This document shows positions 56,201 to 64,000 of a stretch of DNA of 64,000 nt, one piece after another. This DNA is from Candidatus Zixiibacteriota bacterium (GTDB taxonomy: Bacteria > Zixibacteria > MSB-5A5 > UBA10806 > 4484-95): NCBI GenBank assembly GCA_024231855.1, contig JAAEQD010000159.1, positions 1 to 64,000 on the forward strand. Reading direction: 5' to 3'. Numbering within the stretch: position 1 is the stretch's first letter; the number at the start of each line of letters is the position of its first letter. The notes below the pieces were generated by a model, which did no database searches, was not told the origin of the DNA, and saw only the letters and a program-made list of their open reading frames with translations. The position numbers and the translations under genes are program-made.

Positions 56201-56298
56201 AACCCGGTGAATTACCGCCCGATGCTCCCGCAGGTTGGCCAAATTGCGAAACCGTAACGACTGGAAAAGATATTACCGGTGGAATGCTTGACAAATAA
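50251..56298 (+). CDS. Secreted C25 gingipain-like protein with dockerin-like C-terminus; catalytic His replaced
   Basis: Exported protein of about 2015 residues. Start at the ATG at 50251, since AGGAG (50241) is 5 bp ahead; the track's GTG overlaps it. Signal peptide, propeptide-like region, then a C25 domain: DYVLIVGDENMDIPNYPY, VLIARMAAD, and CGTGNFGADDCLGEAW with Cys485. The usual GHG catalytic His is Trp452 in SYRGWAGSSGW, 33 residues before Cys485, so activity is doubtful. Next come Ig-like domains and two lectin-like modules (GPDNYGYYMYDD and GPDAFGYTWRDS) like those of the S8 protein at 26796. Four fibronectin-type repeats (SPPNGDESIDLTPTLTWSD ... YYWHVRCSDG) and the dockerin-like module follow. 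Paired C25 domains with C-terminal sorting modules are known in Bacteroidota. Confidence 0.88.
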   Translation: MRKVLVLALLILITGALQASEENQFIYKSDYIHLKNSTVTHSNDVSTALNFQLGGIELTEPDIARSGYVKPEPMAENPEMFGRTHEEGMPDLPLYSDAIIIPDQAGVRVNIISVEYETIQNVDIVPTQPFKIEGNEDPLPFAKNNEAYSRDEFYPGDIVSVGEPMIMRDFRFIQTVVYPTQYNPVTKELRVYTHVDYELIYEGIDTRNVKVRNNNQISEAFVPMYRSVFNNAEDVLTDFDVIKGGFLIITEDSYGFPTLLETLATWKHQKGYYTHIAPSTEITPSGAPSYAQVKSYIQDAYDTWETPPDYVLIVGDENMDIPNYPYSGYTSDHQYTTVDGSDYISDVLIARMAADDANELLTAMEKVLRYEQDPDMTDPDYYTRGLGVAGNCCGTPTPTTPRITNLWVRHQALLNGYSHVDTVFSWGDVPPNDYLIDDAIQDGVSYVSYRGWAGSSGWYYPSWGTGDISALNNGFKMGIMASVVCGTGNFGADDCLGEAWTLYGSTTVPDGGPSFYGCTDGSTHTAWNNPNMIGFFWALFEQDMYHFSQLVFMGKQRVFECFPRYTSSGNYVNKYFNTYNALGDPSLEVRTDTPQTMAASYPSSIPVGTNNLTVSVTSGGFPLEGAYVNLVKGHDASEEIFVGDWTDAGGSVTLNFTNTVADTIYVTVTARDYIPHRGHCLSTSATVTVGIESHQLDDDDFAGSNGNSDGRANPNEILGLDINLRNFGDMAPATGITVTLSSSDSRINFANPLIAYPDLQPGGSALPDEQFIVELTDNIPHGEHILIDALIESNEGSWNAMIDLEVKSIKPISFVSSYPGQADDRLDPGDLVTDFVVSFSNAGQLNGQQITGVLSCEDDYITILNGTSLFGDIDIGQSGDNSFNPFMVSVSEDANNGRNVNFTVSFTSNMFDMRSVSFEKTFSIVLGTREVFDPVGPDNYGYYMYDDTDLGYDAAPTYGWIEINPNLGGSGTRVTMPDDDDSSTPITLPFDFVYYGEAHREIIVSTNGFAALDTIPYDVGGNYWHTWDNWPIPDPGNARGQISPFWDDIKSTGSTNGIYTKNDVGGGKFIIEWSGFTHSVTGSPQTFQMIICNPAYFPTPTGDCEIIFQYNVINNDDDDTNPNGPATYSSVGFENWDQNDGLQYEYDNTYHGNAAVLQSGRAIKITTATGTAPPPDMAYSPSVFNLACDPGAEDEDDLTIENNGEGLLSYSISAEVIDGGVLRSVPVKVSSRSQIDLTPESNIKTEDFSGPYNPPVILDSGGPDAFGYTWRDSNEPGGPVYSWKDISSIGTEITGMGDESSQGPFPIGFSFNFYGTDFTTFRATSNGFVSFTSTNYPYDNGPIPTAAEPNNMLAVYWDDLNFNSGGNAYYYNNGSDSCIISYEGVPHYSAEGSFTFQIILLASGKIVYQYQEATGEDVNQETIGIENGDGTDGLMVCYDQAYVVSGLAIEFAAFPIWLSTDPASNIVDPYSTEIVTVTADAADLDEGLYEGILHMSSNDLDYPSVEIPVHFTVSSSTLQSPSLISPPNGDESIDLTPTLTWSDVSEATVYHLQVDDNSNFSSPVYENASLTGQSYTFPSNLATGQYYWHVRCSDGEQWSVYSSTWNFTLATLQSPTLVSPPNDDISDDLTPTLTWAEVTEATIYQLQVDDNSDFSSPVYDNASLAGESYTFPSALGTGQYYWHVRCSDGEQWSNYSSSWNFILSILEEPVTEYPGDGESIFDSEPTFVWHQATGAIRYHIQIDDASSFTSPIYNNSNVTDTTYLVSSPLSSGTFYWHIRAFDGIVWSDYTATWDFSASVPEVPQLTSPPNGNESSTDPPTFAWQTADGATSYTIQVDNNSDFSSPIIDIGGLSTNSFTPAAPLGEDTYYWHISAEGDFGNSSFSASFSFTINYGSTSLEYLPGDVNMANGAWPPMVIGGDVTFLVNYFRGMPSSEPCPLSGFWCSSDANGDCLVIGSDVTKLVNYFRGTTGLSWCGDYEPQWHEPGELPPDAPAGWPNCETVTTGKDITGGMLDK

Positions 56299-56324
56299 GT
56301 CAAACCATTCACCAAACTAAAATA

Positions 56325-56352
56325 GAAGGCGGTCAAATGACCGCCTTCTTTA
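56325..56352 (+). terminator. Terminator of the C25 gene
   Basis: GAAGGCGGT and ACCGCCTTC form a perfect stem (extendable by TCA/TGA) followed by a T-rich run (TTTATT), 26 bp after the stop. Confidence 0.85.
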
Positions 56353-56467
56353 TTAAGGGATAGTTCGGAATACTATTACCGCGGGCTTTAGCAGCTTGTA
56401 TATTCAATGTAAATGCAAAGAATAAAACAATTGAATAAAAATATTTCTATAAATTAGATATGGTAAA

Positions 56468-56500
56468 GGCGGTCTTGTGAGACAGACTCACTAGACCGCC
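56468..56500. terminator. Hairpin between convergent genes
   Basis: GGCGGTCT.GTGAG and CTCAC.AGACCGCC pair with a single T-T mismatch around ACAGA, a long stem between the stops of the C25 gene and the minus-strand subtilase. It shares GGCGGTC with the terminators at 37493 and 56325. Confidence 0.7.
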
Positions 56501-56565
56501 ATAACTCTTTTTATTATGCGGTTGCATAATATATTGAGCCCTTATTATGCCCAATATTACTACTA

Positions 56566-59346
56566 TCATTCACAATTCGGCCATCCCGGCGGAGCTTCTT
56601 CGGGTAGATCATCAGGTACCAGCCAGGCGGGTAGGTAATCGGCGCAATGGCTTAGCGTCGTCATACCTCTGAAATAAGTGACCAGTTTGGTAACATCGCT
56701 GCCAATGACAACGCAATCGCCGTTGGCATCGGCTGAGCACCAAAAGCCATCGAGCGGACACACAGGGGAAGAGGAAAGACCGCGGAACCATGAGACAAGA
56801 TATGTCACATCACCGCCAATAACCATCGGCGGCCAGGCGCCATTATACATATTTACGTCGCCCGGAAGATATTCTAAAGCATCTGATCCAACAGTCACTA
56901 TAAAACTGCAGGTATCGCTGTTGCCTGAGCTATCCTGACCAACGCAGTTCACCGATGTTTGACCAATCGGGAAAAACGATCCTGATGGGGGATCGCATTC
57001 GACAATTGAATTGGGGCAATTATCAGAAACCGAGGCTTCAAATTCACATATCGCGCCGCCTTGGCCCGGTTCGCTCAATAAAGTTGTGTCATCGGGGCAA
57101 ATAACATCGGGATTCTCGTTGTCATTCACGGTGATATCGAAATGACAGCTATAAGTGTTTTCCGATCCATCGATAGCTTCTATATCGACTTGAGTGATTC
57201 CTATCGCGAACATCGAACCGGGCGGCGGGTCCGCCGTAACAATCAAATCGGGGCAGTTATCGTCTCCTATATAGCTATAAGTGACGATCGCGCCGCATTC
57301 TCCCGGATCGTTATCTACGATAATATTATTAGGGCATGGCACAAACGGCGACGTTGTATCCGATACCGTAACGATTGCCTGACATGTATCGGCCAACTCG
57401 CCATCATCGGTAACTATCAGTGAAACCGAAGTTTGACCTAATGGGTAAGGCCCATCGGGTTCCTGCTCTATTGTGATTGGATCATCATCGGGATCATACG
57501 AGCCATTATCGATATCGGCAAATGCCTGACACTCGTAATCCGCGTATATGGTTATATTCTGGCATAGCGCGATCGGCGGACCGTTAATCGGCCCATCAAA
57601 CATCTCATGAGAGCAGATAATCGAGAAGTATTGGGTTTCGGCCAGAGTTCCTTCATGTGAAACCACTATCCGGTAATTTCCCACTGAGGCCGGATCGACG
57701 TAAATCTGCTCGGCATTATCCCGAAAGTTATCGCCGGTCGCAGCCGGGTTGGCGGGATTGGCCGGATCGAGGATATAGGGTTGATGGACTATTAAGTCAT
57801 TCAAATCTTCCAACCTTAAATCCAGGTCGTTCACCAGCATGAGATCGGGCGGGTTAAGCGATGGTGTCGGCGGGATCCCCGGCGGATCTGTCCAGGCCAG
57901 AGTCAGTATTATAGGCTCGGTACCATCGCTGAAAATATAATAATCATCATTTGAGCCGTTTACCAGAGAATCTTCGATAATCCGGCCGGGCCGCAATGAA
58001 TCATCCTGAATCAATTGCGTCGCTTTTAGAGTATTGGCAAGCCCCCAGCCGAATTCGTAATCGGGGCCTGTTGCCGAGCCGGCTTCATCGGCGGTTTGAA
58101 TAAGAATCCCTTTCATTGTAGACGATAGTGGTGTCGAATTATTATGGGTGGCCTCATAGTGCCGCACGAGCAAATTTAATGATCCCGCCAAATTGGGGGT
58201 GCTCATCGAGGTACCGCTTAAACTCTGGTAAGCGTCATTACTATCATCCATACAGGAGTACAGGCCTATCCCATTGGCGACCAGATCGGGTTTTATTCTG
58301 CCGTCATCGGTAGGTCCCCAGCCGCTGAACGAACTTATAACGACATCACCCGGTCCGGTATAACCGCCGGGGATATCTTCGACCGCTCCAACAGTGATAA
58401 TATTCTTGGCGGTGCCATTCCACGACACGCAATCATAACCATCAAGCCCGCCATCGGGGTCGCGCTCATCATAGCTCCAGACCCATCCCGAATCATATAC
58501 ATAATGACCTTCGCCGGATTCAGGTCCATAATCGTTACGGTCATTTCCCGCGGATTTACAAATCGTGTAATAGGGCGCGTTTGCCGCGATATCATCCCAG
58601 GCTTGAGCGGCGTAATTATAGTACCCGAAACCGTAGTCTTCTGTCGTGCTTATGGCAATGTCGCCATACCAATACCAATCACCATTCCAACGCCAGCCAG
58701 TAATATAACCATAGGAGTGGCTGGAAACGTTCATGCCCGAGGCCGCTGCCGAAGCCATTTCGGAATCGTCGCTATTCCAGTCATAGGCTGCCAGGTTCCC
58801 CTGATAAGACATACCTTTCGCCGAGTCTATAAGGCCGCTTGATATCAAGGTTCCCGCTACATGCGTGGAATGATAATGAGTTCCTCCCGGGCTGTCCATC
58901 TGGATCGCTCTCCCGGCAAACTCTTGATGGGTTGCCAAGACGGCTCCGGCATCCCATACACAGAGCTCTCCCAGATCGGTATCCGAGCCATCCAGAGAAA
59001 ATCCGCCGCTGCCCCCGGGCCATACATCATCGGTGCTGATCGTCGAAGCCGCGTTTATATTCTCAATGGCGTAGTAGAAGGGTTTGCCATTATAACCGAT
59101 AAACATAAGCTGGATATCGCTGTTTCGGTTTAATCGTAGTTGAGGCGAATCAGTGCTACTCAAGAGATCATAATAAAGTTGGGGACGTTGAGCCTGCAAT
59201 CGATCTTCAAATAGACTGCTCATTTGCCCTAATGCCGTATTATCAGTTTGGGGCTGGGCATTAGCCAAACATGCGTAACTTAAAATCGCTAAGGAAATTG
59301 TCAGAAGAAGAATCATTCTTTTTGTTGATTGCTTACGCTGAATCAT
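56566..59346 (-). CDS. Secreted S8 subtilase with two HYR repeats and dockerin-like C-terminus
   Basis: A 926-residue paralogue of the subtilase at 37546, sharing the same layout from end to end: signal peptide, LYYDLLSSTDSPQLRLNRNS leader, and an S8 domain with Asp in CVWDAGAV, His in HYHSTHVAGT, Asn in SAGNDRND and Ser in SGTSMSTPNLAG. The P-domain-like jelly roll (EDSLVNGSNDDYYIFSDGTEP) and PKD-like module follow, but only two HYR units instead of ten, and then the dockerin-like module ending GWPNCE. GAGG precedes the ATG by 5 bp. The pair must derive from a gene duplication followed by HYR expansion in the other copy (or loss here). Confidence 0.92.
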   Translation of the reverse strand: MIQRKQSTKRMILLLTISLAILSYACLANAQPQTDNTALGQMSSLFEDRLQAQRPQLYYDLLSSTDSPQLRLNRNSDIQLMFIGYNGKPFYYAIENINAASTISTDDVWPGGSGGFSLDGSDTDLGELCVWDAGAVLATHQEFAGRAIQMDSPGGTHYHSTHVAGTLISSGLIDSAKGMSYQGNLAAYDWNSDDSEMASAAASGMNVSSHSYGYITGWRWNGDWYWYGDIAISTTEDYGFGYYNYAAQAWDDIAANAPYYTICKSAGNDRNDYGPESGEGHYVYDSGWVWSYDERDPDGGLDGYDCVSWNGTAKNIITVGAVEDIPGGYTGPGDVVISSFSGWGPTDDGRIKPDLVANGIGLYSCMDDSNDAYQSLSGTSMSTPNLAGSLNLLVRHYEATHNNSTPLSSTMKGILIQTADEAGSATGPDYEFGWGLANTLKATQLIQDDSLRPGRIIEDSLVNGSNDDYYIFSDGTEPIILTLAWTDPPGIPPTPSLNPPDLMLVNDLDLRLEDLNDLIVHQPYILDPANPANPAATGDNFRDNAEQIYVDPASVGNYRIVVSHEGTLAETQYFSIICSHEMFDGPINGPPIALCQNITIYADYECQAFADIDNGSYDPDDDPITIEQEPDGPYPLGQTSVSLIVTDDGELADTCQAIVTVSDTTSPFVPCPNNIIVDNDPGECGAIVTYSYIGDDNCPDLIVTADPPPGSMFAIGITQVDIEAIDGSENTYSCHFDITVNDNENPDVICPDDTTLLSEPGQGGAICEFEASVSDNCPNSIVECDPPSGSFFPIGQTSVNCVGQDSSGNSDTCSFIVTVGSDALEYLPGDVNMYNGAWPPMVIGGDVTYLVSWFRGLSSSPVCPLDGFWCSADANGDCVVIGSDVTKLVTYFRGMTTLSHCADYLPAWLVPDDLPEEAPPGWPNCE

Positions 59347-59704
59347 CTAAACCTCGTGTTCTTTCATTAGAGATAAGTCTTAATTACTTCTCTTTGTTGT
59401 ATTATCTTTTCTCATCCAAACAACTTAATCAGTAGAACTTTTTCCAAGCACTTTCATAATATAATGTTGTATCGATTACCGTCAAGGATTAATGTTTAGC
59501 TGATAGCTTGTTAAGGCCATGTTCCTTCTCATTCGAACAAGCAAAAATCCATTCAATCAATTCGATTGATGTAGTTAATCCTTGCGAATTATAGAAAATT
59601 CAGTATATTTATCCTTGATATCTTTTGCATTGCTACGGAGAGAACCGTAATAAAACATATTAAGCTCAATTTACAACTTAATACGTATCGAACCGGAGGT
59701 AATC
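59347..59704. other. Divergent intergenic region
   Basis: 358 bp between the divergent subtilase and beta-helix genes. AT-rich; GGAGG at its right edge serves the beta-helix gene. No RNA gene, repeat or gene fragment seen. Confidence 0.4.
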
Positions 59705-62700
59705 ATGATTTTCAAGACTAATACTCTGATAGCGATTATCTTTATCATTTGCGGTTCCATTTCAATGGCGAGCATAATTAACGTGCCTGCGGATTACTCA
59801 ACGATCCAGGCGGGCATAAATGTGAGCACGGATAACGACACAGTCCTGGTTCAGCCTGGCATGTATGTTGAAAACATTATATTTAATGGACACAATGCCA
59901 TATTAGCCTCACTATTTCTAACTACACGAGACTCATCATATATTAGTTCTACAATAATTGATGGTGATTCTTCGGGTTCGGTAATCAGATGCCGAAATGG
60001 TGAGGATCCAAGATGTACAATAATCGGATTTACTATTCAAAATGGATTCGCGGAGAAAGGTGGAGGAATCTATTGTTCATACACAAATCCCACGATTATG
60101 AATAACATAATTAGAAATAATACTGCCACTGGCACTAATTCAGACGGCGGCGGTATATGCTCTTATCGGAGCTCAGGCCAGCTAATTCAAGGCAATATCA
60201 TTACGGGGAATAGTGTAATTTACAGTTCAGAAGGTTTGGGCAATGGTGGCGGAATCTATTGCAAGGACGCGGTGATTAGAGACAATATTATTACTAATAA
60301 CCAATGCACAGGATTTGGTGGCGGTTTTTATTGCCAAAACTCCATAATACTAAATAATGTAATTAGTGAGAATTCCGCCTATCGTGGCGGTGGAATGCAT
60401 TGTTCGGGAAATTCCGAAAACATATCATATAATACTATATCGGATAACATAGCCACAGATTTTGGTGGGGGGATTCTTTTATATAATCAATCAAGTGTAT
60501 CGATAGATAATAACATTATCAATAATAATTCCGCCAATGAGGGAGCCGGCATTTTTTGCTCTCAGTCCTACCCGGTTATTACTAATAACACGATTGCGGA
60601 TAATATCGGACAAACCGGTAACGCGATCTATGTTTATTTTTATTCAACGCCGGAAATAACGAATACGATCGTTTGGAGTTACGGCGATCAATTATCTGAA
60701 TTGTATATTGATAATACTTCATCGGCGATAGTAAGATATTGTGATATTCAAGGCGGCTGGACTGGCATCGGTAATATTGATACTGATCCAATGTTTAGAG
60801 ATCCCGAGAACACTGATTATCATTTAATGTCCCTTGATTGTGGCGATCCCGCTAATTCTTTATGCATTGACGCGGGCTATCCCGATATAGCCGACGACTC
60901 AATGGACTGCGATTGGGGCCAGGGAACCGAAATTAGTGATATGGGAGCGTATGGCGGCGGCCGGGTAATCCCAAATGTGCCCCGGACTATTACTATACCT
61001 ACGGATTATCCCACGATTCAGGATGGTATAAACGCAAGCCGAGATCTGGATACAGTATTGGTGTTGCCAGGGATTTATTATGAGAACATTAATTTCTTTG
61101 GACGCGGTATTGTATTAAGCTCTTTATTCTTGACCACCGATGATACATCATATGTTTCCTCAACCATCATCGACGGTGATCTCTCCGGATCGGTTATTAC
61201 TTTAGATAGCGAAGAGGACAGCAATACTGTCATTTGTGGGTTCACAATACAGCATGGATATTTTATTCACGGTGGTGGGATTCTGAGCGCTAATCATGCT
61301 CAGCCCAGGATTTGCCACAATCATATTAAAGATAACACCGCCTACCATGAATATGGGGGAGCAGGCGGAGGTATCTATTGTCGGTTTCATTATTCAACCA
61401 TTGCCTTTAATACCATAACCAATAATAAAGCCACCGTAGGTGGTGGAATCTATACCACAAGCGCTGAGCCTTTAATCCTCAATAACACAATCAGCAATAA
61501 CGAGGGTACAGAATCGGGAGGGGGAATTGAAGTATGGCATTATGAGCCGGAAATCGTTAATACGATCGTATGGGGCAATAGCGCTCCTGAAGGCTCCTCG
61601 ATTTATACTAACAGCACACCACAGGTCCGCTTCAGCGACATCGAGGGCGGATGGAGCGGTGAGGGCAATATCGATTGCGATCCGTTGTTTTGCGGAGCCG
61701 GTATCGGTAATTATTTTCTTGAGGGAATTTCGTGTTGCGTAGGCGCGGGCGAAGAAGGTGTTGATATCGGTTCAATTGGGGTGGGTTGTGAATTTCTCGG
61801 CTCGATAAAGGGAATCGTAATAGATCAGTACGATGATTTCGCGCAGGCGGTCAGCGTTTTCGCCGAAGGAACATCTATAATCGACAGTACAGATACCGGC
61901 GGCGAATATAGGCTTGAAGGTCTCGCTGCCGGTTACTATGATATTTCGTTCACTCATCCCGATTATCGAGATACATTAGTAATGAATTTTGAAGCAATTT
62001 CCGGAGATACCGTGACATTGAATGTCGTGATAGTCGAATTACCCGGAGTAATTTCAGGATTTGTGACGAATTGCTCAACCGCCCCTGTTGAAAGCGTCTA
62101 TGTTGAGATTAATGATGTTTCCACATTGATAGTTGAAAATGCTAAGACCATCTTCGAAGATGGCAGCAAACTTGCCAGCGAGAATAAAGCCGAAAACAAT
62201 TCCTTTTTACTACTGATAGATTCGATTTACACCGATGAATTCGGATATTATGAATTCACGATACCTGCCGGGACCTATGATATCTTATTATCGCATGAGG
62301 AATATAACCAAACAATTTTAACCGATGTTGAAGCAACGCCGGCCGACACCATATATTTACTTCCACAATTGACATCATATGGTTATCAATACCTTCCCGG
62401 AGACGCGAATATGTTTCTGGGGAGCTGGGTCCCTCAAGTTGGTACCGAGGACGTCACCTACCTCGTGGGATATTTTCGAGGCTTGCAATCCAATTGTATC
62501 ATAGGAGAGTTATACCGCTCGGCAGATGTGAACGGTGATTGCCATGTTATTGGCAGCGACCTCACTCGCATGGTTAATTATTTCCGCGGTTTGGTTTCTA
62601 TGTCGTACTGTCCGGATTATCCCCCTGCCTGGCTGACTTCCGATGATTGCCTGGATGAATGCCCGGAAGATCCGCCACCTGGTTGGCCTGGATGCGATAC

Positions 62701-62746
62701 TTTAACAACTGGAAGTGGTACTCAAAGTATAATAGTTGAATATTGA
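59705..62746 (+). CDS. Secreted parallel beta-helix protein with dockerin-like C-terminus
   Basis: Exported 1013-residue protein. Signal peptide (to about residue 22), then two homologous beta-helix halves. Each opens with a VPADYSTIQAGIN / IPTDYPTIQDGIN strand, then DTVLVxPGxYxENI and SSTIIDGDxSGSVI, and runs into NNxIxxNxAxxGGGIYC-type turns. Each half closes with an ITNTIVW / IVNTIVW strand and xGNIDxDPxF. Two carboxypeptidase-regulatory-like domains (GSIKGIVIDQYDDF, GVISGFVTNCSTAPVESVYV) follow. The dockerin-like module is the most divergent in the window (VGTEDVTYLVGYF; SADVNGDCHVIGSDLTR) and ends GWPGC plus 16 residues. It may be a polysaccharide-binding or lyase-type protein; no catalytic residues are identified. 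Confidence 0.85.
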   Translation: MIFKTNTLIAIIFIICGSISMASIINVPADYSTIQAGINVSTDNDTVLVQPGMYVENIIFNGHNAILASLFLTTRDSSYISSTIIDGDSSGSVIRCRNGEDPRCTIIGFTIQNGFAEKGGGIYCSYTNPTIMNNIIRNNTATGTNSDGGGICSYRSSGQLIQGNIITGNSVIYSSEGLGNGGGIYCKDAVIRDNIITNNQCTGFGGGFYCQNSIILNNVISENSAYRGGGMHCSGNSENISYNTISDNIATDFGGGILLYNQSSVSIDNNIINNNSANEGAGIFCSQSYPVITNNTIADNIGQTGNAIYVYFYSTPEITNTIVWSYGDQLSELYIDNTSSAIVRYCDIQGGWTGIGNIDTDPMFRDPENTDYHLMSLDCGDPANSLCIDAGYPDIADDSMDCDWGQGTEISDMGAYGGGRVIPNVPRTITIPTDYPTIQDGINASRDLDTVLVLPGIYYENINFFGRGIVLSSLFLTTDDTSYVSSTIIDGDLSGSVITLDSEEDSNTVICGFTIQHGYFIHGGGILSANHAQPRICHNHIKDNTAYHEYGGAGGGIYCRFHYSTIAFNTITNNKATVGGGIYTTSAEPLILNNTISNNEGTESGGGIEVWHYEPEIVNTIVWGNSAPEGSSIYTNSTPQVRFSDIEGGWSGEGNIDCDPLFCGAGIGNYFLEGISCCVGAGEEGVDIGSIGVGCEFLGSIKGIVIDQYDDFAQAVSVFAEGTSIIDSTDTGGEYRLEGLAAGYYDISFTHPDYRDTLVMNFEAISGDTVTLNVVIVELPGVISGFVTNCSTAPVESVYVEINDVSTLIVENAKTIFEDGSKLASENKAENNSFLLLIDSIYTDEFGYYEFTIPAGTYDILLSHEEYNQTILTDVEATPADTIYLLPQLTSYGYQYLPGDANMFLGSWVPQVGTEDVTYLVGYFRGLQSNCIIGELYRSADVNGDCHVIGSDLTRMVNYFRGLVSMSYCPDYPPAWLTSDDCLDECPEDPPPGWPGCDTLTTGSGTQSIIVEY

Positions 62747-62953
62747 AATTAGATTAACGGGTATTTTATTTTCTTTTGTCTTTATTTACAATTTGCATTA
62801 ATGGTTCATTGATTATCGTCCAAATATCGTGTTACGCGATTTTCTTAGTTGGGTAATGCTAATGAGAAAAACCATTTGATTTAATTGCCGTTTTTTAGTA
62901 TTTATTAGAGCGAGCAGATGGTGCTCAGGAAATCGCATTTGACTGGAGGTATA

Positions 62954-64000
62954 ATGAAAACTGATAAATCATGTGATATTCTGCCCAATTATGTTGGTGG
63001 CAAATGGATCGAACCGGCCGGCGGTAATGAGCTGGATGTTATCAATCCCGCGACCGGCGAAAAACTTGGTATCGTAAGGCTGTCTTCCAAGGCGGAAATG
63101 GATCAGGCGATATCCGTCGCCAAGGACGCGTTTCGTTCCTGGCGCGATACTCCACCTGTCGATCGAGCCAGGTATTTTTTCAAGCTAAAAGAGTTACTCG
63201 AAGAGGATTTCGAAAACCTATCCCGAATCCTCACTATGGAAAACGGCAAGACGCTGGCCGAAGCCCGCGGTTCCGTGCGCCGGGGCATCGAAAATGTCGA
63301 GGCCGCCTGCGGTATGCCATCGCTGATGCAGGGTTATACGCTTGAAGATGTCGCGGTGGGAATAGATTGCCAGGCCGTGCGTCAACCGATGGGCGTGTTC
63401 GGATGTATTACGCCGTTTAATTTTCCGGCTATGGTACCTTTATGGTTTTTCCCCACGGCGGTTGCCTGCGGAAATACATTTGTGGTAAAACCCTCCGAGC
63501 AAACTCCGCTTTCACAGAGGCGAATGTTTGAGTTGGTCGATAAAGCCGGTTTCCCGCCCGGCGTGATAAACCTGGTAAACGGCGATGGTGAAGCGGCCGG
63601 CGCCATGATCAGCAATCCTGATATAAAGGGTGTTTCGTTTGTCGGCTCATCCGCGGTGGCGGAGTCGGTCTATAAAGAAGCGTCAAAGTATGGTAAGCGC
63701 GTTCAGGCATTGGGCGGAGCAAAGAATTTCGTTGTGGTAATGCCGGATTGCGAACTGGATAGCACCGTTTCCAATCTGATCGATTCGATCTATGGCTGCG
63801 CCGGCGAAAGATGTCTCGCGGCCAGTGTTGTTTTGGCGGTCGGTGATATTTACGACCGATTTAAGGCAAAGCTTCATGAAGCGGCTAAAAAGATAAAGAT
63901 CGGCAACGGCCTGGATGAATCGGTGAATATGGGGCCGGTTATATCAGAAGCACATAAGGCGAGAGTGGTTTCATATATCGAGAAGGGAGTAGCGGAAGGC
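62954..64000 (+). CDS. mmsA: Methylmalonate-semialdehyde dehydrogenase (CoA-acylating), 5' part
   Basis: Cut by the window end after 349 codons, so missing from the ORF track. Aldehyde dehydrogenase family, closest to MmsA: ITPFNFPAMVPLWFFPTAVACGN, the VKPSEQTPL NAD-site region, SFVGSSAVAE, and the catalytic Cys in YGCAGERCLAASV. The ALGGAKNF stretch carries Asn in place of the usual catalytic Glu, as is normal for the CoA-acylating group. It converts methylmalonate or malonate semialdehyde to propionyl- or acetyl-CoA in valine and inositol breakdown. GGAGG lies 6 bp before the ATG. It is a housekeeping gene unlike its secreted-protein neighbours. The 62747-62953 gap shows only AT-rich DNA. 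Confidence 0.9.
   Translation, partial: MKTDKSCDILPNYVGGKWIEPAGGNELDVINPATGEKLGIVRLSSKAEMDQAISVAKDAFRSWRDTPPVDRARYFFKLKELLEEDFENLSRILTMENGKTLAEARGSVRRGIENVEAACGMPSLMQGYTLEDVAVGIDCQAVRQPMGVFGCITPFNFPAMVPLWFFPTAVACGNTFVVKPSEQTPLSQRRMFELVDKAGFPPGVINLVNGDGEAAGAMISNPDIKGVSFVGSSAVAESVYKEASKYGKRVQALGGAKNFVVVMPDCELDSTVSNLIDSIYGCAGERCLAASVVLAVGDIYDRFKAKLHEAAKKIKIGNGLDESVNMGPVISEAHKARVVSYIEKGVAEG

Overview
The window looks like a chromosome segment of an uncultivated Gram-negative bacterium of the FCB group, most likely Candidatus Zixibacteria. The basis is a set of very large secreted proteins that share one dockerin-like C-terminal module (LPGDxNM ... IGGDVTxLVxxFRG ... NGDCxVIGSDVTKLVxYFRG ... GWPNC). 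They sit beside HYR-repeat subtilases, a gingipain-like C25 protein, a liv transporter operon and an mmsA-type dehydrogenase. The phylum call is inference, because no rRNA or ribosomal marker is present.

Region A (1-20157) is accessory DNA made of three blocks. Block 1 (1-7644, visibly GC-richer) is a two-gene operon of composite proteins: a PfkB-kinase-like + HAD-phosphatase fusion, then a Nudix + DUF89-like + CofD/YvcK-like fusion. Block 2 (about 7700-9660) is a lone Fic AMP-transferase behind an array of AT-rich repeats. It is followed by a fossil piece of a host dockerin gene fused to a terminator. Block 3 (about 9690-20110) is an anti-phage cassette: SNF2 helicase with a DUF3883 end, small GIY-YIG-like protein, DUF1156 DNA methyltransferase, DUF499 ATPase with an Ig-like domain, and a small YdjM/DUF457 membrane protein. 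Near-identical 24-bp palindromes with the same 10-4-10 geometry stand at 7672, 9665 and 20116, exactly at the block borders. They are candidate recombination or attachment sites.

Region B (20158-26554, minus strand) is one operon for branched-chain amino acid (or related) uptake: lipoprotein binding protein, an unknown two-helix membrane protein, a SAM methyltransferase, then livH, livM, livG and livF. The first three genes are much more AT-rich than livH and livM, and the two non-transport genes are foreign to a normal liv operon.

Region C (26796-62746) is an island of exported proteins. It holds three S8 subtilases (two of them HYR-bearing paralogues), an M28 aminopeptidase, a C25 gingipain-like protein whose catalytic His is replaced by Trp, a membrane-anchored metzincin, two beta-helix proteins, a probable outer-membrane barrel and two small secreted proteins. 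Six of these end in the shared dockerin-like module, which suggests a common export or surface-attachment route. Several genes end at related GGCGGTC hairpin terminators.

Region D (62954 to the window end) is the 5' part of a CoA-acylating methylmalonate-semialdehyde dehydrogenase gene, which is housekeeping metabolism.

I saw no tRNA, rRNA, CRISPR array, transposase or integrase in the window.
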